A DNA stretch of 64,000 bases from Rufibacter sp. LB8 (GTDB lineage Bacteria > Bacteroidota > Bacteroidia > Cytophagales > Hymenobacteraceae). The notes under the pieces are model-generated. The model was not told the DNA's origin and searched no databases. It worked only from the letters and a program-made list of their open reading frames with translations. A program made the position numbers and the translations under genes. The stretch is taken from NCBI RefSeq assembly GCF_014876185.1, contig NZ_JADALJ010000001.1, forward strand, positions 3,515,501-3,579,500, given 5' to 3'. Positions 50,291 through 58,376 of this stretch are shown piece after piece. Position 1 is the stretch's first letter. The number at the start of each line of letters is the position of its first letter.

Positions 50291-53200
50291 TTACCGGGAG
50301 ATAACAATCTTTCTGGTAGTGGTGGCGGCTGCGGTGCGGTAGTGCAACACATACAAGCCTTGCGGCAATTGCCCTACCTGAATCTCATGTTTCAGTTCAC
50401 CAGCGCTGGCCTTTATTGATTTCTGGTAGACAACGTTTCCTTTCATATCTACCAACTGTAAGGCAATGCTCTCCGTCTTGGTTACTGAAGCTGTCACCAA
50501 CAACTCCGTCTGTGCCGGGTTAGGGTAGGCACTCAAGGTAGCGGCTTGGGCCTCGTCGGCGGCGCTGAGGCAATTGGCAATGGTCACCGGCTGCGTCACT
50601 GTAACAGGGCAGTCTACTGCCGGATCACTGTAGGTATAAGAAATGGTAAAGGTGCCCTCACCGGCGGCCCGTGGGTCCAGAATGTTGTTTGTGATGCCCG
50701 GGCCAGTATAGGTTCCTCCGGCAGGTGAACCACCAGTCAAGGTTATGTTTCCTTTTTCCAGGCAAATCGGGCCAAATGGATCTAAGGTTACCTGCGGCAA
50801 TGGTTTAACGGTCACTGTCACCTGCGCGGTACTAGAGCAGCCGGCCGCGTTGTAACCTGTCACTGTGTACGTGGTGGTTTCGGTAGGCGTAGCCACTGGG
50901 TTGGCGATGGCCGGGTTGCTCAGGCCTGTTTCCGGGAACCATGTGTACCTGGTACCGCCGGTGGCTGTAAGGTTCACAGGACTGCCAGGGCAGATATTAG
51001 TTTCAGACGTGGTGGCGGCAATGGTAGGGAAAGTGCCCATCGTTACCCTAACACTTGAGGAGGAGGTGCAAAGGCCGTCTGGGTTGGTCACCGTCACCGT
51101 GTACGTGGTAGTAGCCGTTGGAGAGGCGATTGGGTTAGCAATAGTGGGGTCGCTCAGGCCAGTGGCCGGGCTCCAGCTGTATGAGGCACCACCAGAAGCC
51201 TGCAACTGAGTACTACCGCCTGGGCAAATAGTGACAGCCGGTCCTGCATAAGCCGTAGGGTTCACAGTGACTTCCACCACATCTGTAGAAGAGCAGCCGT
51301 TGGCGGTTACAGTCAAGGTGTAAGTAACTTTAAAGCGAGTTGTACTATCCCCCGGATACGTAAGCGTTGGGTTGGCTGCTTTTGGATTGTTAAGGCCAGT
51401 AGCCGGTGACCAAGAATAGGTATAACCAGGTACTGCTGGTACCCCTACTATTGTGGCTTGTCTAGAACAAACGGTCTTATCTAATCCTGCATTGGCAATG
51501 GGGTAGGGGTTTACTCTAACGGTTATTGTTTTAGCCGCACTGGCACAACCTGCAGCAGAATACCCAATAACTGTATAAGTAGTGGTTGCTGAAGGAGAAG
51601 CAATGGGATTGGCAGTTGTTGAATCACTTAGGCCAGTGGCCGGGCTCCAAGCATAGGTTACGGCACCTGTGGCCTGTAACTGCACAGAGGAACCAATACA
51701 GATAGAAGGAGCAGCCGGAGTCACCGTCACTACCGGTACTGGGTTCACGTTTACAAATACTGTATCATTGCGGCTACAGCCTTCAGCATTGGTGACTGTT
51801 ACAATGTAACGGGTGGTGGCCGTAGGAAAAGCAACAGGATTTGGGCTGTTAGGGTCACTTAAGTTAGTAGTAGGAGACCATCGGTAACCAGTGCCACCGG
51901 TTGCATTTAACTGTGTGCTTCCACCTAGGCAAATAGCTCGGTCAGGCCCAGCGTTAGCTGGAACGGAGGGGTTTACGGTGATTGCTACTTCGTCAGTATT
52001 GGTACATCCGTTGGAAATTACTGTCAACTTATAAATGGTGGTGATAGGCTGTGAGGTGGTATTCTGTAGGGTTACCAAAGGGTTTTTGAGAGTAGCACTG
52101 GACAATCCTATGGCTGGTTCCCACAAATAAACACCGTTGGTGGTATTGGTGCCGCCTAGCGTAAGAGCTTGCCCTGAACAAATACTTCTATCAAAACCGG
52201 CATTAGCAATTGGCAGAGCCTTTACAGTTACCACCACGGTTTTTGTGTTCACGCAGCCAGCCGCCGATGTTCCGGTAACCGTGTAGGTAGTAGTGGCGGT
52301 TGGGCTGGCGATAGGTGTGGCGCTGGTGGGGTCATCCAAGCCAATAGCTGGGCTCCACGAATAAGAAACAGCGCCAGAGGCCTGCAATTGCACAGAAGAA
52401 CCAATACAGATGGAAGCAGCCGCCGGCGCAATGGTTAAAACGGGCAACGGAGCCACTGTTATAACTACCTGGTCTGTGCGCACGCAACCGTTTTCATTGG
52501 TGACGGTTACTGTATAGGTAGTGGTAGCTGTGGGCGTGGCAACTGGGTTGGCAATCTTTGGGTCATTAAGAGTAGTAGTGGGAGACCAGCTATAAGATAC
52601 ACCGCCGGTAGCCTCCAATTGCACAGACTGCCCAATACAAATAGTTCTATCCGGGCCGGCATCGGCGGTAGCCGGTTTAATGGTGATTTCTCTACTGGCG
52701 CTGTTAGTACAACCGCGTAAGGTCACTACCACAGTATACATGCCGGCAGCCGCAGTGCTCACATTAGGAATAGTAGGTGTGCGGCTGGTGGAGGTAAAGT
52801 TGTTAGGCCCGGTCCAAGCGTAAGTGGCGCCACTGATGTTATTAGCGCTTAAGCTTAACGTGCCACCGGCGCAAAGACCGTCATTGGCGGTGATGGTAGG
52901 AGCGGCGAAGGGCGTTCCAATGGTTAGATTGGTGCCGTTGTCTCTCACCACCAGGTCAGTCGGGGGCTTGGAGGCGACTACTCTAATTCTATAAGCTGTG
53001 CCAGACGTGATGTTCAGCGGCAACGTGACCTCAATAGACCCTGAACCAGTTCCAGCGGCAGTTCCCAAGGCTCTGGGCGACGTGAAAGCGCCACTGGAGC
53101 TGGACAACTGCACGGTGAAGACGTTGTCACTCGGGAAAGTGTATTCGGTCTCAAACGGGACTGTGAACGTGCTTCCCACACAATACGTGTTGCCTGCCAG

Positions 53201-53320
53201 CGGCAGAGTTTTGAGGGAGTCTGTGTTGGCAAGCAAAAGAGTTGGGTTGGCTTGAACGCTCTGGGTGGTCAAGAACAGGCCAATAAGTACATTCAGAAAG
53301 AAGAGGAAAGATATACGCAT
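50291..53320 (-). CDS. T9SS-secreted protein with tandem PKD/Ig-like repeats
   Basis: From the ATG at 53320 the product has 1,009 residues (the TTG at 53344 is less likely). A signal peptide (ISFLFFLNVLIGLFLTTQSV) leads into two N-terminal beta domains. Then come eight repeats of about 85 residues with ICIGxSVQLxATGxVSYSWSP cores and TTTYTVTVTNxxGC ends, plus a ninth shorter one (GGTYTGPGI). The C-terminus (LSAYPNPAQTELLVTASV to TTRKIVISR) is a type A T9SS sorting domain. It is probably a surface or released structural protein. No catalytic motif is visible. The repeats fall into groups of three, a higher-order pattern like that of the giant protein. Confidence 0.88.
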   Translation of the reverse strand: MRISFLFFLNVLIGLFLTTQSVQANPTLLLANTDSLKTLPLAGNTYCVGSTFTVPFETEYTFPSDNVFTVQLSSSSGAFTSPRALGTAAGTGSGSIEVTLPLNITSGTAYRIRVVASKPPTDLVVRDNGTNLTIGTPFAAPTITANDGLCAGGTLSLSANNISGATYAWTGPNNFTSTSRTPTIPNVSTAAAGMYTVVVTLRGCTNSASREITIKPATADAGPDRTICIGQSVQLEATGGVSYSWSPTTTLNDPKIANPVATPTATTTYTVTVTNENGCVRTDQVVITVAPLPVLTIAPAAASICIGSSVQLQASGAVSYSWSPAIGLDDPTSATPIASPTATTTYTVTGTSAAGCVNTKTVVVTVKALPIANAGFDRSICSGQALTLGGTNTTNGVYLWEPAIGLSSATLKNPLVTLQNTTSQPITTIYKLTVISNGCTNTDEVAITVNPSVPANAGPDRAICLGGSTQLNATGGTGYRWSPTTNLSDPNSPNPVAFPTATTRYIVTVTNAEGCSRNDTVFVNVNPVPVVTVTPAAPSICIGSSVQLQATGAVTYAWSPATGLSDSTTANPIASPSATTTYTVIGYSAAGCASAAKTITVRVNPYPIANAGLDKTVCSRQATIVGVPAVPGYTYSWSPATGLNNPKAANPTLTYPGDSTTRFKVTYTLTVTANGCSSTDVVEVTVNPTAYAGPAVTICPGGSTQLQASGGASYSWSPATGLSDPTIANPIASPTATTTYTVTVTNPDGLCTSSSSVRVTMGTFPTIAATTSETNICPGSPVNLTATGGTRYTWFPETGLSNPAIANPVATPTETTTYTVTGYNAAGCSSTAQVTVTVKPLPQVTLDPFGPICLEKGNITLTGGSPAGGTYTGPGITNNILDPRAAGEGTFTISYTYSDPAVDCPVTVTQPVTIANCLSAADEAQAATLSAYPNPAQTELLVTASVTKTESIALQLVDMKGNVVYQKSIKASAGELKHEIQVGQLPQGLYVLHYRTAAATTTRKIVISR

Positions 53321-53504
53321 ACGGGATGTGATTGATGAAAACAATAGTATAATCTGAGATGCAATCTGGTATGATGCAAAGGTACTTAAAGGGCAGAACC
53401 AGGTGGGGGAGATTCGATTAACTGCCTGATATGAACGATAAATGAATGTATTTGGATGCTAACTTTCTATAATAAAATTTAATATTAGCAAAGGTATAAA
53501 ATTT

Positions 53505-55286
53505 TTAGAACTTCTCCTCTACCCAGAGAAAAGCGGCGCACAAAAGGAGAACAAGCCAGAACGGCCATAGGGGAAAGGGCTGGGAATGAGTTTTTGGCTG
53601 CGCGCCAGCCGGGTATTGCTCTGACGCCAGAGATGCTTTTTTCAGGCGCTGTTGGTTTGCCCATACATGACGCGTTTCCCAGGCGCTGGCAGCGTTGACA
53701 TAGACAGATGATAAGGTGTCGCCAGCGCTTTCAAAAGTACGCCAGCCGCTGCTCTGGGGCCACCAAAGACCGGTGTTGTATGCCAAAGAAGATTCTCGCT
53801 GCAAAGACAATGACACACGTGGTTCACTACCGGCTTTCAGAACCTGTATATCTTGCTCCGTAGTGGTAAGCAAAAGCGGTTGGTTAACGGCCGGATAAGT
53901 GGGCGAAAAAGCAAAAGGCTTCGCTGGGGCAGGCTTGGCCAGGGCACTCAACAGCGTGGCCCAGAATTGCTGATAGTGGGCTTCTTTTCCTTCCAAGGCC
54001 CACGGGAACGTCTCCAGTAGTAGGCTCACGCCCACCTGACCCATACCTTTTCTGGAGTGTATTGCCCAGGCGTGCGCGCGTGTTTTCCCCCAGGCCAAAA
54101 TTTGCTGATGTTCCCGTGGTTTCAGAAATACGTTTGGCGCGGGAACCGCACCTTGGCTAGAAGATTGTCCCGCCCACTGCACCGGGGCGTTTTTGGCCTC
54201 ATTTCCGGAAACGGAGCCAAAAACGGCTTCAATGAAAAAAGGGATTGGTTTGGGCCGCGTTTGGGAAACAGAGGTCAAAATCCCGAGGCCCTGCTGCCGC
54301 ACGGCCTGCTGCAAAATCTGCTTCTCACTGCCGGACAAACCTTGCAAGGTCACGTCATCTATCAGCACCACGTCAAATTTCTGAAGCAGCGCTGTGGTGA
54401 GTCGGGGCAACGCAAGGGTTAGCAAATTCACGGTCTCGGTTTGGAACACGCCTTTGCTCACCTGCGTGCGCACCGCCACGCCGTGCCCCTGCCGGGCCAG
54501 CGCGTTCTTCAAAAACTTGGTTTCAAACGAAGGTGAGGACGAAAGAAACAACACGCTCAACAGACGAGGCGCCTCCACCTGCACGGGCACGGGTTCCTGG
54601 TACGTGGAATCGTCTTGCTGCCACCGCAACTGGTACACAAAACGCCCCGCAGACTTGGGTTTGAACCGAAGCGAAAATGCCTGCCCCACACCTTTTTTCA
54701 CTTCCACCGAATCTCGGTTCAGACCAGCGGCGTGCAAATACAACCTAGTAGCCTTTTCCGGCGAAGTGAATTTCCCCTGCACCACCAGGTCTTTGCCCAG
54801 CGTGATTTTCTGCGGCCACGAGGCAGCCAGCACGCCCGTTGGCAACGGTGATAAATGCGGCACCAGCCTGATAGAATCTAACGCCGCCAATTCTTCTTCT
54901 CTCAGCCCGTGGCCCAACACGTGCAGCGTCTGCACTGCCGGGTGCTCTTGTTGAAAAGCCGTCAAGTCTTTTACCAGATTGCCCGGTTTGTTTTCAGTTA
55001 CGCCGAAGTAAAAAACCTGCGGCTTGGGTTTGAGGCGTTTCAATAACTGCTCAAGCGTGTCTGTGCTGTAGCCTTCGGTTATTAAAATAGCTTCAGAGGC
55101 ATTATAGATGCGCGTGATTTTGGGCGGCGAAACCAGGAAAAACAGGCACGCCACCGCCAGCAAATTTGCCACTAACCGCGCCCACAGCCAACGGCGGTCT
55201 GCCCGGCGCACGGCCAGCCACGTGAGCCAGGCGCCCAACAGCAATGCCAAGGAAAGAAGAAGCGGCAGCGGGATGGTCACGGTCAA
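53505..55286 (-). CDS. membrane protein of the MoxR/BatA operon, GATase-like core
   Basis: This 593-residue protein has two N-terminal helices (LLLSLALLLGAWLTWLAV and LVANLLAVACLFFLV), a large periplasmic part and a C-terminal helix (PLWPFWLVLLLCAAFLW). Text such as VLFLSSSPSFETKFLKNAL and KFDVVLIDDVTLQGLS resembles the glutamine-amidotransferase-like domains of uncharacterised MoxR-operon proteins. It is last in the operon and its TTG start overlaps the upstream TGA (TTGA); no ATG is nearby. Palindrome P17 lies in frame and encodes EAVFGSVSGNEAKNAPV. Function is unknown; envelope stress or assembly is inferred from the operon. Confidence 0.65.
   Translation of the reverse strand: MTVTIPLPLLLSLALLLGAWLTWLAVRRADRRWLWARLVANLLAVACLFFLVSPPKITRIYNASEAILITEGYSTDTLEQLLKRLKPKPQVFYFGVTENKPGNLVKDLTAFQQEHPAVQTLHVLGHGLREEELAALDSIRLVPHLSPLPTGVLAASWPQKITLGKDLVVQGKFTSPEKATRLYLHAAGLNRDSVEVKKGVGQAFSLRFKPKSAGRFVYQLRWQQDDSTYQEPVPVQVEAPRLLSVLFLSSSPSFETKFLKNALARQGHGVAVRTQVSKGVFQTETVNLLTLALPRLTTALLQKFDVVLIDDVTLQGLSGSEKQILQQAVRQQGLGILTSVSQTRPKPIPFFIEAVFGSVSGNEAKNAPVQWAGQSSSQGAVPAPNVFLKPREHQQILAWGKTRAHAWAIHSRKGMGQVGVSLLLETFPWALEGKEAHYQQFWATLLSALAKPAPAKPFAFSPTYPAVNQPLLLTTTEQDIQVLKAGSEPRVSLSLQRESSLAYNTGLWWPQSSGWRTFESAGDTLSSVYVNAASAWETRHVWANQQRLKKASLASEQYPAGAQPKTHSQPFPLWPFWLVLLLCAAFLWVEEKF
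54187..54227. repeat. GCTC palindrome P17, inside a coding sequence
   Basis: Arms GCGTTTTTGGCCTCATTTCC and GGAAACGGAGCCAAAAACGG. It is translated without a stop in the 593-residue protein, with the first G of the minus-strand GTTTTT run at codon position 1. Confidence 0.88.
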
Positions 55287-57496
55287 TTTAAACGGTTAAA
55301 GTAGTCTTGGGCCAGTTTTTTCTTAGCGGCGGCCGAGGGGCGTTTTTGGGCTCGTTTTTCAGAATGAGGCAAAAAACGATGCAGCGCGGTCTGTACCCGC
55401 ACCAAGCAGTCGGCGCAAACGTTGCGTTTGGCCCGCAGGTCCTGCACCACGCGCCGCAGATCTTGCAGCGCCCGCAGGTAATTGCCCGGTTCCCGGATGG
55501 CGGCCTTGCCCAGCTCCTGCCCAGCCTGTTCCAGCACCGCGGCGTCATCTGGCTGGGGGGTGCCGCCCGTTTTCAGATTCTCCACGCGCTGCAATGCCTG
55601 CCGCACCACAGGGTAAGAGGCCTCGGGCTTTTCTTCGCGGCGCAGGGCTACGGTCTGTACTTTGCTGAGGTCACCGCTCAGGCGCTTCTCAGGTACTTTG
55701 AGCGGCGGCGGCTCGTAGCCAGATTTCTTCACGTACACCCTGGAACTTTGCTGCACGTCTTTGAGCAGCCGTAGCGCCTTGTACTCAAACGGCAGCGCTT
55801 CCTTGGGCCGACCGGTGCGCAGCCGGAGTTCGGCTTCCCACATCTGGGCGAGCGCGCCTTTGAGTTTGGCTTTCACGGCGGGCTCAAAAAACGTGGCGGC
55901 CTCTTCCTGGTCATGTTTGTGCAGGTAAGGGTCCAGGAGTTCGTTCATTTGGGTTTGGTGCTCGCTTTCGCCTTGCTTGGGCGCATGGTCATGGCCGTCG
56001 TCCGCAGAGTGGCCTTCGGGTAAGCCGGCGGCGCCGATGTTGGACTCAAACTCCTCGCCCAGGAATTTGCCGTAGCGCAACCGCAGCAGTTTTTGGTCCA
56101 CGCCAATGTTGTTGGCCCGGTCGTTGAACACCGCCGGAGCCAGGCTTTTCTGCTCTTGAATCAGTTTCTCCGTGTCAATAATGATCTGGCGTTGGCTCCG
56201 GAAATACTCTGGGTTGGGGTTCACGCCCAATGACAGATCATCCATGGATTCTACCACGGTGGTGTCTTCAATCTCTACCAAAAAAGCCTCGGTGCGGAAG
56301 GAGCCGCGGTGGTTGTCCTGGGTCTGCAGGTAAAAATAGAGTTCATCGCCGTAGGTCATGCCCAGTTTCTGTAAATCCAGGGTCTGGTTCAGTTGCAAAC
56401 GCCTGGGCTGACCGGCAAACGACAGATTCAAGGGAATGCGCTGCTCCCGGAATTTCACGGCCTCGCCTTCGCCTTTGGCCACCGTGGCCACCAGCTCGGC
56501 GCTGCGCAGGCCGTAGTCGTCTTGCAGCGTGGCCTGAACAGTTACGCGCTGCGGCTGGCCAAACAGAATCTCTGTGTAAGCGGCAGGTTTCTGCACGGTA
56601 ATGCTGGGAGGCTGGTCTGGAATCACTTCCAGTGAATAAAAATCTGAGGCCTGCCCGTTCAACTTGAGATGGTACAGTGAGGACTGCGTAGCCATGGTGC
56701 TGGCCGAATACGTGTTCTCCTTCCCTCTCACGGGCCGTAACGGAATGGGTTTATGATTGCTCAGCACCAGTTGCAATGATTTTACGGCTTGGTTAGTCTG
56801 CACCGTCCAGGTCACCTGCGCGCCCGCCTCTACCTTAAACGACGGCGTGGTCACGGCATACGGTGCCTTGCGCGTGTACGCCGGTGGCGAAATGCGCACG
56901 TGCAGTTGTTCTATGGCCGGTAAAATTGCCTTCGGTGCAACAACGGGCGTTTCTACGTTAGCCGAAGTTCCGGGCCGTTCGGCGGCGGTTGGTTTCTCAG
57001 CCCGCGGGAAGCCTGGTACCAGCCAAATCACACCAGCCAGCAGAAGTCCGGCCATCAGCGCCCACCAACCATTCCTGGCGTTGACGTGCGCCGCCTGCGC
57101 GACCGGTAGCTGTTCCAAGGCTGGCATGATGCGCTGTTTCTGAAGCTGGGCTAATAAGGTCAAGTCATGGTAGGGCACCAGAAACAGTTCGGCGCTTTCT
57201 TCCAGTTGCGGGAATTTCCGGTTCAGGTGCTGGGCTATTTGCCGGGTACTGGTCTTTCTCTTGAGCTGTGCCCAGCGCACTACCTGCAAGAGTAAGAGCA
57301 AGACGCCCAGCAGGCCAGCGGCAATGGCCGCTTCGCCCGTTCCCTGGTGCCAGCTTCTATACGCCCACACCGCTAACGGCAACATCACGCCCAGCGCCTG
57401 CCACGCAAAAAGCCACGCCTTGCGCGCCAAATACTTGCTGCGGACCTGGTACAGGACGGCGGTGGCTGGGATGGTATGGGAGGTGGGGTGTGGCAA
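55283..57496 (-). CDS. DUF4175-like membrane protein of the MoxR/BatA operon
   Basis: The 737-residue protein has an N-terminal segment with transmembrane helices (AWQALGVMLPLAVWAY, AIAAGLLGVLLLLLQVV, WWALMAGLLLAGVIWLV) and a long periplasmic region of beta domains (ISPPAYTRKAPYAVTTPSF) and charged helices, as in DUF4175 proteins of MoxR clusters. Start is TTG at 57496, since no ATG or GTG occurs near. It overlaps the next gene by TTGA. Palindrome P18 lies in frame near the C-terminus and encodes HRFLPHSEKRAQKRPS. Function is unestablished. Confidence 0.7.
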   Translation of the reverse strand: MPHPTSHTIPATAVLYQVRSKYLARKAWLFAWQALGVMLPLAVWAYRSWHQGTGEAAIAAGLLGVLLLLLQVVRWAQLKRKTSTRQIAQHLNRKFPQLEESAELFLVPYHDLTLLAQLQKQRIMPALEQLPVAQAAHVNARNGWWALMAGLLLAGVIWLVPGFPRAEKPTAAERPGTSANVETPVVAPKAILPAIEQLHVRISPPAYTRKAPYAVTTPSFKVEAGAQVTWTVQTNQAVKSLQLVLSNHKPIPLRPVRGKENTYSASTMATQSSLYHLKLNGQASDFYSLEVIPDQPPSITVQKPAAYTEILFGQPQRVTVQATLQDDYGLRSAELVATVAKGEGEAVKFREQRIPLNLSFAGQPRRLQLNQTLDLQKLGMTYGDELYFYLQTQDNHRGSFRTEAFLVEIEDTTVVESMDDLSLGVNPNPEYFRSQRQIIIDTEKLIQEQKSLAPAVFNDRANNIGVDQKLLRLRYGKFLGEEFESNIGAAGLPEGHSADDGHDHAPKQGESEHQTQMNELLDPYLHKHDQEEAATFFEPAVKAKLKGALAQMWEAELRLRTGRPKEALPFEYKALRLLKDVQQSSRVYVKKSGYEPPPLKVPEKRLSGDLSKVQTVALRREEKPEASYPVVRQALQRVENLKTGGTPQPDDAAVLEQAGQELGKAAIREPGNYLRALQDLRRVVQDLRAKRNVCADCLVRVQTALHRFLPHSEKRAQKRPSAAAKKKLAQDYFNRLN
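55340..55378. repeat. GCTC palindrome P18, inside a coding sequence
   Basis: Arms GCGTTTTTGGGCTCGTTTTT and GAATGAGGCAAAAAACG. It is read in a different frame from P17; the frame stays open because the usual TGA site is CGA on the coding strand. Confidence 0.8.
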
Positions 57497-57533
57497 GGTG
57501 GTTTTGGCTAGAATTTAAAGAATGGCAGAGTAA

Positions 57534-58376
57534 TTAATCTACATCATCACAATCAGAATCCATTTTAACGAAAAGCTTGTTAAACTCTTCTTCCATTGGC
57601 ATTTCTCTGTAGAGACTGTTATACTTTCTTTGATGATTGGCGCAGTTCCACCAACCAAATGTCATAAGTTCAATTTTTGCATATTGAAGTCTTTCAGGAG
57701 ATTGCCTTTGCTCCTTGAATTTTGCAGCTAATTTTTCTGGGGCACCATTGTTCTTTTTCTTTTCTTCTATAAGATTCTCCCAGGCCTTGAATAACAAAAC
57801 GCTGTCTTCAGATGCCAACGCGTTAACATAGACTTCACATTTTTTTGAATAACTATTGTTGAGAAGTATAACTGGTGTTCTATATGCTTCAATGGTTAGT
57901 TTCCTCAACGCATATAATTCCTCAAGCTCTTTTAGTTTTAAATCTTTAACGGTAGCCCAGAACTTAGATGGAATCAACTTCAAGTTTTTTAACCTATCTG
58001 TAGCGCTTCGGTAATCAGCATCAAGCTTAATGCTTTTTCTTTTAATGGTGTCAGCAGTCAACTCCTGTAGAGACATAAAAGTAACGTCTTCTAATTCATT
58101 GAGACTTTCAAACTTATGCCATAAATAATGAGTGTCCTTTAATTGTTTCGCTGAATATAGCTTAGAATTGTATTTGCCTTGATGTTCACAATAACTGCTT
58201 TCCCATGCAAAATTCTGAAGAGAATCTGTTTTGGCATTAGTAGCATGAGGAAGTGCCGTTTCTTGTGTGGGCACAGGAGGATCAACAATAGCCGTACTTC
58301 TACTTTTACAAGAAAATAGAAAAGCCAAAATAGTCAAGGCCATAAGGAGAAGCTGACTTGAGCTAAAGAACTTCAT
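57534..58376 (-). CDS. lipoprotein of unknown function inserted in the MoxR/BatA operon
   Basis: From the ATG at 58376 the product has 280 residues, a signal peptide with lipobox (LAFLFSCKS), then a mostly helical, charged sequence with several cysteines (SSYCEHQG, KKCEVYV, WWNCANHQRKYN, DSDCDDVD). I recognise no family. The ATG overlaps the BatA-like stop as ATGA, so translation is coupled. Its DNA is visibly more AT-rich than the flanking genes, which suggests separate ancestry. It is not part of the usual MoxR-DUF58-BatA gene set as I know it. Confidence 0.6.
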   Translation of the reverse strand: MKFFSSSQLLLMALTILAFLFSCKSRSTAIVDPPVPTQETALPHATNAKTDSLQNFAWESSYCEHQGKYNSKLYSAKQLKDTHYLWHKFESLNELEDVTFMSLQELTADTIKRKSIKLDADYRSATDRLKNLKLIPSKFWATVKDLKLKELEELYALRKLTIEAYRTPVILLNNSYSKKCEVYVNALASEDSVLLFKAWENLIEEKKKNNGAPEKLAAKFKEQRQSPERLQYAKIELMTFGWWNCANHQRKYNSLYREMPMEEEFNKLFVKMDSDCDDVD

